Shown here piece by piece: positions 24,251-35,991 of a stretch of 64,000 nucleotides of DNA. The position numbers were made by a program, and so were the translations under genes. Under the pieces are notes generated by a model. That model saw nothing but the letters and a program-made list of their open reading frames with translations, had not been told where the DNA came from and ran no database searches. The DNA comes from Ceratopteris richardii. Taxonomy: Eukaryota > Streptophyta > Polypodiopsida > Polypodiales > Pteridaceae. Within the stretch, counting starts at the first letter, position 1, and every line of letters begins with the position of its first letter. The stretch lies in NCBI GenBank assembly GCA_020310875.1, contig CM035438.1, positions 100,362,139-100,426,138 of the forward strand, given 5' to 3'.

Positions 24251-25146
24251 GAACAATGCATCACGTTAGAATTAGAGAATTGCATGCTCACAAATCCAGA
24301 TGTCACACATTCTCTTAGTTCTTCTAGGGCAAATCTTAGCAAAAAAGATGTTGTATGTGTCAAAAGCTCTATGTTCCAAAAGAACTCAATCATGGAAGAA
24401 CTGGCTCAAAGACAAGCAGAACCCTCCTCTCATGCAAGGACTAATGCCGAAACCATGACTCAACCACAAGGACAAGCAAAACAGTTCAAGACAATGGCTA
24501 TATCAAATAGATAAAGAGATTTCAAGAAGAATGTAGTTCCGGGCATGAAACAAATCTGGGTACGAAAAGAAGAGCAACCACTAGCTTGCCAACACAACTT
24601 CCACTCAGGCAAGCCAACCATGCGAAGACAAGAAACAAGCAACCAGGACCACCTCAACCAAAAGATCTTCGACAAATCTGGGTGCCTAAGAAATTAGCTA
24701 CAGCTCAACAAGGGCAATTACAGATGTGGGTACCCAAGTAGCTCTTACACACACAACAGCCTATGCTCCCCACCATGCAAAAGGTCTCAACAAAGAAGCC
24801 AAGGAGAGAAAAGGGTAAGAACAAAGCACAAAGACCAAAAGAAGATAAACTCAACCTTTTGGCAAAAGTAAGAAGAAAATCATCAAGTATATGGGTTTGG
24901 AAGCCTAAGGTACCAGTAGCACCCACAGCATCAAAGAACAAACCATTCCGGATACAAAATTTAAGCAACCAACCAAAGATGAAGAAGTCAACAAGGATTG
25001 GTATGCAGCCCAATACGGTTCTGAAATGGGTCCCTAAAATCCATTGTCCTTTTCACATCCGATGGATACCTCAGACAAAGGCTGCATCAACATCTGCGAG
25101 AACATTGAAAGCCTCAACGTGCAACAACCATGTGCCTGTGGCATAA
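24251..25146 (+). pseudogene. Element A pol tail with repeated WVPK motifs
   Basis: Two main open pieces (24284-24514 and 24763-25146) plus a middle frame. It is low-complexity, rich in Gln, Lys and Pro. Five aromatic-basic motifs occur: KQIWVRKE (about 24550), RQIWVPKK (about 24672), QMWVPK (about 24725), SIWVWKPK (about 24890) and LKWVPK (about 25022). Parallel tails follow PR2 in B, D and E. No known domain. Confidence 0.6.
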
Positions 25147-26065
25147 CCTTGTCTTTTGCACCATTGAGGTCATGCACTTCCAAAGTATGCATCGATATAG
25201 GGCCACATTACATGGCCATGCATAGACACAATTGAGAATCCCAGGCACATGAGGCACACTTGACATATGTAAAATATTTTATTGATATTAACCTCTTTCT
25301 TCTTGTTTTGTGACATTGTTTCCCAAAAAAAAAAAGAAAAAGAAAGAAAGAAAGAAAGAAAGAAAGAAAAAAACGACCGTGCGCTTGAAGAATCTCCAAT
25401 GCGAATGACCAACAAGAACATCCATCTACAACAGGAGACCAGCAGATAGTCAATCATCATGCTGGAGCACAATACAAAGAGATGAAGATCAACAAACCTT
25501 TCACCATGGTAAGAATCGCCTACTTCAGTAACCCTATAGCCATGATAGAGTAGGAAACCTCTTCGTCGCATACCCTTGAGCACTTAGCTCAAGACTCCAT
25601 CTTTTGCACCATAATTCTTCCAATGCATTCCCCAAGTATGCATGCATAGGGCCACATTACAAGGCCATGCACAAGGCACATATTTTGTTCAACCCATGCA
25701 CTAATGCACTTACCCATCATCCATTATGGGTTACAAGTACTTGGCATGACAACTATGAAAGCCATCTTTGGAAGAACCAGTGAACATCCATGTGATAACA
25801 ACAAGAGCAAGGAAGCAATTGACCATTGAAAGTTTCTCATAATCAACATTGACCACCTCTTTTGAGTAGCTAGCAATTTTGGAAAGTTCAACAATACACT
25901 CTCATGCTCGAATCAAGGAAGGAGTATATATAGAGGGACTAAACATGAAGAATGAGACAAGCTACCCCACTATATGTGGAGGATAGACCGCATGAGGAAC
26001 TCTACATCTCAAAGTACTACATGAACCAACCACTACAACAAGGGTCTATCAGGGACGACAGATTC
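25147..26065 (+). other. Element A 3' untranslated region, no accessory ORF
   Basis: No sequence like the aORF of B, D or E. It holds an imperfect direct duplication of about 85 bases (about 25149-25235 and 25596-25680, both containing TTTTGCACCAT and ATAGGGCCACATTACA) and an AAAG microsatellite at about 25335-25370. Nothing else is recognised. Confidence 0.7.
25328..25373. repeat. AAAG microsatellite
   Basis: A poly-A run is followed by about eight AAAG units within element A. Confidence 0.9.
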
Positions 26066-26705
26066 TAGAGGGGGAGGGGAGTGTTGAAGCTCAAGGTCAA
26101 GCACGAGGAGCGAAAGCACATCAAAGATGTGGGTACACAAGAAGAAGGAGCACGTAGGGAGTTCCAAGGAGCACATGTCATATTTCAAGAAGACATCCCT
26201 ACAAAAATAGTGATTTTTATCACTCAAAACCATTGTAAATACCATTTTTCATTTTAAAACTCCATTTTGTTCAAGCTAAGGAGTCGTTGAGTTTGAGGAG
26301 TACTAGAACTATCATCCTACCAATTTTCATAATTTTAAGACTCCGTTTGAGCCTCCAAATAAGCCTTGGAGCCTAATTTTTAACTAGGCCAGACACTAGG
26401 TCTGGACAAGGCCAAAACCACTCAAAAAAACTATAAAAAGGGCTGGAGAGCTCATTTTTAGGTTAGCTTGTTGTAGATTTCAGCTTTGTAAGAGAACTCG
26501 TTTGTAATAGAAGTCCTTCCATTGTTCCACTCTTTGTTCTTGCTTGTGCATGTGTGTGTATGTGTGTGCATGCTTGTGTGCTTTCACTCACGCACTTGTG
26601 CCATCACTTGCTCACGGTCTTCATACCGGTCTTCACGTCTCCACGGATTGACATTTATGAGGTGAAGCTCCTCACGTTGGTACTCACCATTGTGCTAGAG
26701 TGACA
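26066..26705 (+). repeat. Element A polypurine tract and 3' LTR (LTR 26082-26705, 624 bp)
   Basis: The purine tract TAGAGGGGGAGGGGAG immediately precedes TGTTGAAGC. The LTR ends TGACA at 26705. A TATAAAAAG box lies at 26432-26440, followed by GGAGAGCTCATTTTT, and a TG-rich tract at 26539-26580, both as in the LTRs of B, D and E. The 5' LTR is outside the window. Confidence 0.88.
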
Positions 26706-27165
26706 CAAGCATAGGAGAAGAAATATAAGAGGAGAAATTGTAAGGCAAGTAATCAATGGTATTAAAGCTGATGACAAATGGGAGAGCTTCAGAACTGCCG
26801 CATGGACTTGTACATGGACATGTAGATTCCAGACCTTACCACACTCATGGGGAAACTATTCACCCATGAAGCCAAGCTCAACAAGAATGGAGAATCATCA
26901 AGAGGTAATAGATCTTCTGCCCTATACACTGATAAGAATAAGTCTAAAGAGAAAGGCAAGAGCAAGAAGATAGAAGATGAAGGAACTACCTCCCAAGCCA
27001 ACTATGTAGGGAGAGGTAGATCATCAAGAGGAAGGGGCAAAGGAGGTAAGCAAGGTAGGGGGAGACCTTATAACTCCTCACCATGCAATATTTATGGTTT
27101 ATCAAATTATACTACAGATGAGTGTTTAAGGAACTTCAAGAATCAGAGAGGTAGAGGATATCAAA
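26706..27165 (+). pseudogene. Copia gag fragment (host of element A)
   Basis: After the 3' LTR of A the plus strand encodes VINGIKADDKWESFRTA and then, in a shifted frame, MGKLFTHEAKLNKNG, a Lys/Ser-rich and Gly/Arg-rich stretch (GRGRSSRGRGKGG), and CNIYGLSNYTTDEC, a copia zinc knuckle with its second Cys replaced. It resembles the end of the gag of element F. It is cut at 27166 by the LTR of element G, so both A and G appear to lie in one older copia element. Confidence 0.75.
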
Positions 27166-28179
27166 TGTTGGTGTGTGAAACACCACAAGAACTAAACTAA
27201 TGTGGTATTAGAAGACCTCCATAACCATCATTAGCTTAGCAAACCTCTAAATATGAACCTTCAACTCTGAACTTAGTGAAAATCAAAAATTTCACTTCAC
27301 AGAAATCTGCGCCTTTTCTTCAAGCTTTCAATCTGACATGTATTAACTTGATCTTTGCAAATTCTTCTGATCATTTGCTAAGAAAGGTTCTTGCTAATGT
27401 TCAGTAACACATAACAAGCAAAACTTTCAAGCAATAACTTCAAAATCTTCTGATTTTGTACCAAACTTTTCACTATGTCTGAAAACTGGAAATTAACTTC
27501 ATCGATTTGACATACCTTCACTCTTAGACTGATTTCTCTGAGTATGCGTCCCGTTTCTCAAAGATCTTTTGACCAAATATAGTTGAGGATAGTAGCTTTC
27601 AAACGAGCTATCACTTACCAAAAACTTTACACCATGCTTCGAGATCTGACCTTCAGAAGATAAGTCAAATGTGCGCCAGAAAAGTCGTAACTGTTAACTA
27701 CCTTATACAGTCATATGAAATGACTTGGAACTGAATGTACAAGAGGAATTAGACTCAATCCTTCTACACAAACATGTGTTGATTATCAGAGAAGATGTGT
27801 ACAAAATGGCTTGGCCTAATTTTGCTCACAGCCATGGAAAACTCTCTCAGACTCAAAAGTTTTCTCTCACCATCTCTCTCAGAAATTACACGACTTTTCT
27901 CTACTCACTCAGATTACAAAATTGAGTTCTCTCCTATATGTTTTTTGCTCAAATTAACTTATATACCTATGATTTACTTTCTTCTAGACTTGAACTTGTA
28001 AGTTCTGAAGATCAAATGAACATCTAGATTCTAATTTTGCACTAATTTACAATAGTGAAATTGTCCCTTCACTTAGGCTTGATTTTCTGTAGGTCTTTTC
28101 TTCACTTCTTCTTTCCTCCATCATATGTCTCTATATGTCTTCATATATCCATGCCTAGTTAGTGAGTGAAGCCCCAACA
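27166..28179 (-). repeat. Element G 3' LTR (1014 bp)
   Basis: TGTTGGTGTG on the plus strand to CCCCAACA at 28179. It is the reverse complement of the F LTR (61891-62904), with scattered substitutions. The conserved part includes ACACATGTTTGTGTAGAAGG on the LTR sense strand. Confidence 0.92.
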
Positions 28180-28217
28180 GCTCCCCCTCAATCACTAATT
28201 AGCATAATTTGACTTCT

Positions 28218-29711
28218 TCACATAATCTTCTTCTCTTTTATTCCTGCCATCTCCTTGAACCTATTTGTCTTCACTCCATCCAAGCTTTTTGTCATAATAT
28301 CTGCAATTTGATCTTTTGTAGAAGTGTACACCACTTCAATCTCTTTTTCCATTACCTTTTCTCTGAGAAAATGATACTGTATTTCTATGTGCTTTGTCCT
28401 TGCATGAAATACAGGATTTGCTGCAAGATATAATGAACTCATGTTATCTCCATGAATTATGGGTATACCTTGATCAATTCCTAAGCTTTTGAATAATGTC
28501 TGCATCCATATGACTTCCTTTGCTGCTTCCACAAGTCCTTTGTATTCAGCTTCTGTTGATGATAAGGCCACTGTGTGTTGTTTCTTTGAACACCAACTCA
28601 CAAGCTTATCTCCAATGTATATCATGTAGCCATGTGTAGACCTTCTGTCATCTTGACTTCCTGCCCAATCTGAATCACTATAGGCTCTCAACCTTATATT
28701 TGATGTAAAAGGATAATACAATCCTTCTTTCAAAGTCCCTTTGATATATCTAAGGACTCTTTGACCTGCAATCCAATGTGGATCCTTTGGACAATGCATG
28801 AATTGAGAAAGAACACCAACTGGATAACTAAGATCAGGCCTTGTTAGAGTTGCATAAATCAAACTTCCCACTAAAGATTGATACTTCCTCATGTCTTTGA
28901 ATTCTGCTCCATCATATCTACTGAGTTTGTGATTGACCTCTAATGGTGTAGATGCCTCTCTGCAATTCTCCATGTTAAACTTCTTTAAAAGATTCAAGAG
29001 ATACCTTTCTTGTGATACATAAATACCATGCTCTGCATAAGTGATTTCCATTCCAAGAAAATATGACAATTTTCCTAGATCACTTATCTTGAATTCCTTC
29101 TCAAGTAGCTTCTTCACCTCCTTGATTCCTTCATTTGAGGTACCTGTAATTATAATATCATCTACATATATACAAATGTAGATCATACCTTCATCTGTTC
29201 TTTTGATAAGTAGACTTGCATCTGCTTTTGAACTTTGATATCCAAGGTCATTAAGATACTTTACAAGTCTATAATTCCAAGCTCTTGGAGCTTGCTTCAA
29301 CCCATAAAGAGCTCTTCTCAACCTGCAAACATAATTTGGAAACTTATGATCTGCAAACCCTTGAGGTTGCTCCATGTAAACCTCATCTGATATATATCCA
29401 TTCAAAAATGCATTCTTAATGTCCAATTGACTCAATGTCCATCCTTTGGATGCTGCAATGGCAATGATTGTCCTTATGGTTGACATCTTTGCCACAGGAC
29501 TGAATGTCTCATCATAATCTATGCCAAAAGTTTGAGCATAGCCTTTAACCACCAATCTGGCTTTGTATCCGGCTATAGTTCCATCTGCATGCTTTTTAAC
29601 TTTGTAAACCCATTTATTTCCAATCACTTTCTTACCATTAGGCTTTGGAACAAGTTCCCAAGTTTTGTTCTCTTCAAGTGCATCAAACTCTTCCTTCATT
29701 GCTAGCATATA
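28218..29711 (-). pseudogene. Element G reverse transcriptase - RNase H (5'-truncated pol)
   Basis: An uninterrupted frame of about 500 aa on the minus strand. RT motifs are WELVPKPNGKKVIGNKWVYK, LDIKNAFLNGYI, ALYGLKQAPRAW and IYVDDIIITG. RNase H motifs are AYSDSDWAGSQDDRRST, SSTEAEYKGL, HGDNMSSLYLA and TKHIEIQYHFLREK. It ends before the purine tract at KEMAGIKEKKIM. The native part begins near AMKEEFDALEENKTW. The few residues before it, including the apparent start, come from antisense of H. No stop in the RT itself suggests recent origin before truncation. Confidence 0.93.
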
Positions 29712-29919
29712 GAGGTCCACTATCATTATGTGAGAGAGAAGCTATTGAGCAAGGATATTCAGCTGGCATATGTATCAACTAGTATGCAATGTGCAGATTT
29801 GTTGACTAAAGCATAAGATAGTACCAAACTTTGTAGGTTTAAATCAATAATTGGATTGCAAGCTATTCATGAAGATTGAAGATGAAGACCAAGCCAAAAT
29901 GTTTGGCTTCAGGGGGATG
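29712..29919 (+). pseudogene. Element H: end of copia RNase H
   Basis: The plus strand reads EVHYHYVREKLLSKDIQLAYVSTSMQCADLLTKA, a stop, then LCRFKSIIGLQAIHED, the C-terminus of a copia RNase H. It is followed by a purine tract (TCAGGGGGATG, 29909-29919). Its beginning is fused at about 29711 to the truncated pol of G in the opposite direction. Sequence differs from G and C, so it is a third copia family. Confidence 0.85.
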
Positions 29920-30470
29920 TGTTGGTGCAAAGTCCAAGCCCACACATTTGTCTTGAGGATCATAAAGATATGAAGTTCCATGGAAACCAATGATAGTGAA
30001 AATTTATCCCTTTACCTTTGTAAAAGTCATTTTTTTTACTTGAGAATATTTGTAATCACCTACCCAAAAGTCGTGGACTTGTTAGTTAGGAAAGTAACTA
30101 CTTCATTGAGGGAATATCTCCTAGAATGAAGGATCACTTTTAGAGAAAGCCAAAAGTTGAATTCAAATTCAAATTTGAATGGAACACTTATATAAACTCA
30201 CTTGAAAAATTCGCAGTTAGAAGCTTCAACTCCCAAGCTCTCCATTGCCATTGTGTAAGAGTATAAGGCTTACATTGTAGCCTACACTATTCTCCATCAT
30301 AAGGCTATGATTATCAAGCCTATGATCTTGTACAACATTTTTCATTAATACATTATATCTACATTGTTCATCTATGATATCTATGTTATAGTCATTCTTT
30401 ACTATCAACCAATTTGGAGAAAAGCACATCGAAGCACTCACTGGTCAAACTATGGAGAGGTCCTAAAACA
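29920..30470 (+). repeat. Element H 3' LTR (end uncertain)
   Basis: It begins TGTTGGTGC right after the purine tract. A TATATAAA box lies near 30190. The most plausible end is CTAAAACA at 30470; ACAACA near 30338 is an alternative. No second copy exists here to fix the boundary. Confidence 0.55.
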
Positions 30471-30850
30471 TCGAGGGTAATGATCTATTTGTTAAATTGA
30501 TTGCTCTACGAATAGTGGATCATTTTAAGTGATTTCACTTGGAATCATTAGCTTACTAAGTTAATTAGATACCTCTAAAAGGAATTTTTCCAATAATTAC
30601 TGTACTGCTAGCACTAAGCATTACAAGCAACAGGTGTATGATAAAAATAAAAGGTTTTCATTGAGTCTTCTATTTGGAAGTAGTCTGTTTTGATTCAATC
30701 TTTTCATACATCATTTCCAAAGTACATAGGCACTTTTATGGTGTCATTGGAAAGCTAAGAGGGCCCACATATCAACTCTGAAGTCACAAAGGGCTCCTAG
30801 TAAGCAGGATTTGGCTATACCAACTCATCACTTGAAGTGTCATCCATCTT
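30471..30850. other. Unassigned AT-rich DNA
   Basis: I see no gene, LTR terminus or repeat in this stretch. Confidence 0.6.
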
Positions 30851-31175
30851 TTCCAACACATATTACATATACACATGCATATGCATACATACATACACAC
30901 ACATTTGCATAAATAAATGTACACACACACATGTATACATACACACAAGCATATGCATACATACGTACACACACATTTGCATGTACACATGCATATACAT
31001 ACACACATACATATTACATACACACTCATATACATATTACATACAGACATGCATATGCATACATACATACACACACATTTGCATAAATACACGTACACAC
31101 ATCTATACATACACACATGCATATGCATACATACATATATACACACACATTTGTATGTACACATGCATATACATA
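30851..31175. repeat. CA/CATA minisatellite
   Basis: Irregular array of (CATA) and (CA) tracts with a repeated phrase GCATATGCATAC at 30877, 30949, 31051 and 31119, giving unit lengths of about 72, 102 and 68 bp. Predicted ORFs on either strand are translations of the repeat. Confidence 0.88.
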
Positions 31176-31182
31176 TATAAAA

Positions 31183-31321
31183 AATAGGATTTTTGAGTTT
31201 TTACACATAAAAATATCTTAAATAAAGTATGTATTTAAATATATGTAAACATTAGAGAAAAAATATAAATATATAAAATATAAATAATTAAATATCTAAA
31301 AAAAAGATCTTTAAATTTTTT

Positions 31322-31412
<91 letters not shown>

Positions 31413-31557
31413 TAGATATATATATATATATAATAGGATTTTTGAGTTTTTACACATAAACACATCCTAAATAAGGATTAATATAATTTATACAATGAAA
31501 TATATGTAAAAATATCTAAAAAATACATCTTTAGATTTTTTAGGGTTTATATATATA
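31183..31557. repeat. TA microsatellite inside a duplicated AT-rich unit
   Basis: A (TA)n run of about 100 bp occupies 31324-31430. The sequence ATAGGATTTTTGAGTTTTTA occurs before it (about 31185) and after it (about 31433). Each copy is followed by similar ATCTAAAAAA and TTTAGATTTTTT-like segments, so the array sits at the joint of two diverged copies of one unit. Confidence 0.85.
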
Positions 31558-31559
31558 TC

Positions 31560-32300
31560 CTAATATCTCCACATGGGATGAGATGGCATCTCCAAGTACA
31601 CCTTCGGGAGCTCATGTCCATGATGACTCCAAGATATATTGCATACATGATGGGGCTCCGGTGATGGATGCGGTCGAAAAGTCCATGCATCAATGCATTC
31701 AACATTTTTGCTCCATACAATTTGGCCATTCTGTCATGTTAAAATGGAGCAAATAGGATAAAGATTCCAAAAATTATATCACAGAGTGTATATATGAAGA
31801 GTACCGGCCAGCACCTTGGCATCCTATTGTGAGCTTAGAGTGGATTCAGTACATGGCACGCGAGGTGATGTGTCATGGGCGGTCTGAGGCTCGCGATGCT
31901 TTCAAATGGAGCTTACCTAAGCATGTATGGTTAGATGCTGAGGAGTGGGAATTGGTTCACGATGAGCATCAACATACTCCTGACCGATATCAACAGCAGC
32001 GAGATGTGGTGGCCACACATTTAGATACGATTGGGATGACACATTTGGGTAGCGACGGATACTACAATATGCATTACCAATTTGTAAGTATCATCTTAAT
32101 TATTGAATTTGTTTGTATTAAGCACATCATGTATGTTCATCTAACATTTTGCATATTTATTATAGGAGTTGGTAGTGGGTTGTCCTCCGACATGAACCGA
32201 AGAAGCTTATGGATATCGTCGTGGATTGGCTGCACTGTTGGAGGACTTAGAGGGACCCGGTGCACTCATTTCTTAGGAGCATCTATGATGAGGTGAACTT
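31560..32300 (+). pseudogene. Unidentified broken gene with a possible intron
   Basis: The plus strand reads continuously apart from one TAG near 31755: DAVEKSMHQCIQHF, YITECIYEEYRPAPWHPIV, LEWIQYMAREVMCHGRSEAR, LPKHVWLDAEEWELV, GSDGYYNMHYQF. It ends at a donor-like GTAAGT (32084); a TATTATAG acceptor at 32165 would leave an 82-bp intron and resume ELVVGCPPT, a stop, then EEAYGYRRGLAALLEDLEGPG, then more stops. I do not recognise the family. It could be a DNA-transposon protein or a decayed host gene. It is distinct from all retrotransposon proteins nearby. Confidence 0.4.
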
Positions 32301-32419
32301 ATAGCTTGGTTTCGTATTTTTAGTTATTGTTCATAAATATCATGTCAATTTGTCTCATTTTACGCATATGCTTTGTTGCATGACTGTAGGTGTAAAGGTT
32401 TTGATTCCCTTGAGCATAT
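32301..32419. other. AT-rich spacer
   Basis: No feature seen. Confidence 0.5.
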
Positions 32420-32580
32420 TTATGGTAGTCCTTTGCTACAATTTTGTATTACACTCATATGTGGCAATGGTGCACCATAATTTTGTATTCGGTTCCTATA
32501 TGGAAGTGCTTCACCACATTTTGTATTTGGTTCATATATGGCAATGGTTTTCCATACTCTTGTACATGCTTCATTTATGG
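32420..32580. repeat. Tandem repeat, about 39-bp unit
   Basis: Units begin TTTTGTAT at 32442, 32481, 32519 and (TCTTGTAC) 32558, with spacings 39, 38 and 39. Each has a (T/A)TATGG(C/A)A core and CACCA-like end. A decayed unit precedes them. Confidence 0.85.
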
Positions 32581-32799
32581 AATAAATAACTTTTTTGTAC
32601 ATGATTCATGGTTCATTCTGCTCATCTCTTTTGTGTCCCATAGTATTTTTCTATATGAAATCATGTTTTGGTTGCCACTAGAGTACACATCACATGTACT
32701 CGGTTTTCTTTGGGCAGAGTGTATTGTCTTTTTCTACACAACATTATGGTAATGTTGCTACTGCAAGAGACAACACAATCAGCCCAAAAAAAAAATCTG

Positions 32800-32996
32800 C
32801 ATATATGGTCATCGATATGATCGTCGGTATTCCCAGCAGGATATTGATATATGCATCGGTATAGTAGGTCACTGATATAGACTTCGGTATGATCGTCAAT
32901 AATATCGATGGTCATACCAATGCCTATACCGACACTTATACCGATGCCTATACTGGCGCTTTTCTATCGATGCTTATACCGCCTGATACACTGATG
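32800..32996. repeat. Inverted array of ATACCGATGC-type motifs
   Basis: The first half carries TCGGTAT motifs (about 32826, 32858, 32884). The second half carries the complement, ATACCGA(T/C) (about 32939, 32978 and variants). The block could fold into an imperfect hairpin of about 190 bases. It lies just before the truncated chromovirus J. Confidence 0.65.
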
Positions 32997-33007
32997 TCGG
33001 GGCAAAA

Positions 33008-35830
33008 ATGTGCCCATTCAATTTCCTTGGTAGAAGCCTCAGTATAAACCTGATATGTTGTAGTGTGTCTAAGTATCCCTCTAAACTACCACCATCTCAA
33101 GGATCCTTTGACCATAGCATAGACTTAGTCCCTAGTAGTTCTCCTCCTCATAAAGCACCTTATAGACATGGCACACTACACCAAAAGGAAATAGAAAACC
33201 AAGTAAAAGACCTACTACGGAAAGGACTTATAAGGCCTATTTCTTCCCCATTTGAAGCACCGGTTCTCTTAGTAGAGAAGCATAATAAAACTTATCGAAT
33301 GTGCATTGATTATAGAGCCCTTATGAAGATCACAATAAAGAATAGATACCCTATTCCTCGAATAGATGATCTTTTAGATAAATTACGAGGAGCTTGTGTC
33401 TTTAGTGAAATTGATCTAAAATCGCGATACCATCAGATTTGTATGACGCAAAGTGATATTTTTAAGACTACATTTAGAACTCAAACCGGCCATTATGAAT
33501 TTATCGTAATGCCCTTTGGACTTAATAATGCCCCCGCTACATTTGCACAAATGATGAACAACATTTTTCTAGATTACCAAGCTTTTTTTCTTGTATTTTG
33601 CGACGATGTACTTGTTTATAGTAAGAATGATAGTGAGCATGAGAAGCATCTGAAAACAGTTTTTCATTTACTACTAGAGAACACACTTTACGCTAATCCT
33701 GAAAAGAGTTACTTCTTTCAACGTAATCTAGAATATCTAGAACATACTATTTCAAGTGAAGGAGTGCATGTGGATCCAAAAAAGATTAAAGTTATAGTAT
33801 AATGGCCTACACCACAATCAATCAATGATGTTCATTCTTTTCTTGGGTCGGCTAGTTTCTATAGGAAGTTTGTTCAAAATTTTTCTTATTTAGCATTGCC
33901 TCTTACCTTGTTATTGAAAAAGAAGATAAAATTTGCATGGGGACTTACCCAACAACAATCCTTTGAAAAACTCAAACATGCACTTTCACATGCACCTGTT
34001 TTATAGTTACCTGATTTTTCACAACCCTTTCATGTTGTTATTGATGTTAGTGGTTCAGGAATAGGTTCTCTTTAATGCAAAATGATCATCCCATTGCATT
34101 TGAGAGTAGGAAGCTTAAGCCCTCAGAAAAGAATTATAGTACATATGATAAAGAATTGTTAGCGGTTGTGCATGCTTTGTGAATTTGGAAACACTATCTT
34201 ATGGGCTCTAAGTTCTTAATCAAAACTTATCAATAGGCTATTAAGCATTTATTAAATCATCCCTTAATGTCTGATCGGAATCTTAAATGGGCATCATTCA
34301 TTCAAAATTCCCAATCCATGATCCAATATCAGCCTGGTAATACTAATGTTGTCACTAATGTTCTTAGCCAATTTCCTTCACATTCTATTGTTTCGCATTA
34401 TATTTCTGCCATCCAAATTCATTCTTTTCAAGAAACGGTTTCCACTTATGCATCAGATTTGTATTTCTCACGTGCATGGCATGACTTCAGCAATGGTGCA
34501 TCTTTATCTAATGAACATTATACATTTCATAATGGTTTTCTTTATTTTCAACATAGATTATGCATAACCCAAGCTTTTAAAGATTTTGTCATCAAAGAAA
34601 TTCATGAACCATCTTACATGGGTCATAGATACATACAAAGCACCATTTCTGCCTGCAAAGATTTCTTCTTTTGGCCACACATGGAAAAAGATAGTGCACA
34701 TTATGTTTCTCAATGCATTGTATGTCAGCATGTAAAACGTCATCCTCGTAAACCATTTGGATTATTCATGCCACTTTGCATTCCGAACGAACCATGGGAA
34801 CAAATTTCTACGAATTTTATCACAAGTCTTCCCATCACTTCATCACATAATGATATGATTTGGACAATAGTTGATAGGTTGAGTAAATATGCATATTTCA
34901 TTCCATGTAGAAAAACGTTTTTTGCACTTTAGGCTGCAAAATTATTCATTAAATGCATTTTCACACATCGTGGATTTCCTAAAGTAATGTTATCTGATCC
35001 TGATGTTAGATTTTGTAATCATTTTTCAGTTGCCTTATTTCAACATTTTGGTTCTAAAATATATTTTATCTTTGCATTTCATCCCGAAAGTAATGGAAAA
35101 AGTGAGGCTACAAATAATACTATTCTTGATTTATTGCATTTTTATTCATTAGATAGTCCCACTAACTGGGATGAAAAGTTGCCATTACTTTAATTTTCTT
35201 ACAATAACACCACACACACCACTATTGGTCGTGCACCTTTTGAAATTGTTTATGGCAAAAAGCTTCCCACTCCCATGTCACTCACCCAAACGGACATTCC
35301 GATGGTTGATTCTATTGCTCAAGTTCATATTTCTATAATTCATGATGTTCATGAGCACATTAGGAAAAGTCAAGAGCGATACACACGTAATATCAATACA
35401 AAACAATTAGCTAAGGAATTCAAGGAAAATGATCTTGTGTGGTTGTGTATCATTAAAAGATGTCTCAAACATATTTTGCAGCATCCTAAAATTAAACTTG
35501 CACCATGCTATTATGGACCGTTTTGCATTATACAAAAAATTAATGATAATTCATTTTGGAATATACATAACTCTTTTCATATTAGTTCATTTAAACCATT
35601 TAAAGGAACTTTACCACTCACTCCACTTCTTGATGATCCTCCTTTAATTGAAGAACAATCTAAAATCTTGGTTCCTAAGAAAATAATTGATAATGATGTC
35701 ACTACTATATGCAGAGGTACTCAATATCATCGATATTTAGTTAAGTAAAAAAATCACTCTATTGCAGAATGTCAATGAATACATAAAACACAATTTACAC
35801 CTCATTATGACCACTTAATTTCTGCATATC
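33008..35830 (+). pseudogene. Element J RT - RNase H - integrase - chromodomain, broken
   Basis: RT: RMCIDYRALMKITIKNRYPIPRID, FSEIDLKSRYHQI, MPFGLNNAPATF and FCDDVLVYS (Cys before the DD pair). RNase H follows with stops near 33800, 34003, 34073, 34180 and 34232. Integrase has an HHCC motif (34600-34730) and NFITSLP, ML(S)DPDVRF and ESNGKSEATNN; stops lie near 34930 and 35191. The GPF motif is YYGPFCIIQKI. The end, ILVPKKIIDNDV then RYLVK, is the start of a chromodomain; two following Trp positions have become stops. The chromodomain defines the chromovirus clade. Confidence 0.9.
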
Positions 35831-35991
35831 ATACACAAACACATTAATGTAATTCCTCCATGAACATTTCCATGCATGTGTTTTTACATGGAACATGCTT
35901 ATTTTCATTCAGCCATGGAACATGTGACTGGCCATCCATGTTTATTTTTATTTTATCAACTCAGGTTAGTTGCTTTTTCAACTGAGGGGCA
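35831..35991 (+). other. Element J 3' untranslated region and purine tract
   Basis: Short AT-rich stretch ending in AACTGAGGGGCA, the purine tract that would prime second-strand synthesis. Confidence 0.65.

Larger units (their letters stand above)
1..26705 (+). mobile_element. Element A: Ty3/gypsy retrotransposon, 5' end outside window, split by element B
   Basis: Plus-strand LTR retrotransposon of the same superfamily as B, D and E. Two pieces are visible, 1-698 and 20208-26705, separated by B, which duplicated CTAAG at 694-698 and 20208-20212. The order is gag end, start of pol, acidic linker, RT, RNase H, integrase, second protease-like domain, WVPK tail, purine tract and 3' LTR. The first protease is missing, apparently by deletion just right of the B insertion, and there is no downstream accessory ORF. 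Many stops and frameshifts make it inactive. The bases after its 3' LTR (CAAGC, 26706-26710) would be its target-site duplication, but the left copy is outside the window. Confidence 0.9.
27166..29711 (-). mobile_element. Element G: truncated Ty1/copia, minus strand
   Basis: It has a 1014-bp 3' LTR (27166-28179), a purine tract complement (28180-28195) and the RT-RNase H end of pol. Gag, protease, integrase, primer site and the 5' LTR are missing. It stops in the middle of pol at about 29711, where plus-strand copia H begins. The LTR is the same length as that of F and matches it in reverse, so G and F are one family. Confidence 0.88.

Noticed and set aside
30784..31465. Cys/Val/Tyr-rich and His/Thr-rich ORFs
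   Set aside because: Translation of CA/CATA and TA microsatellites.
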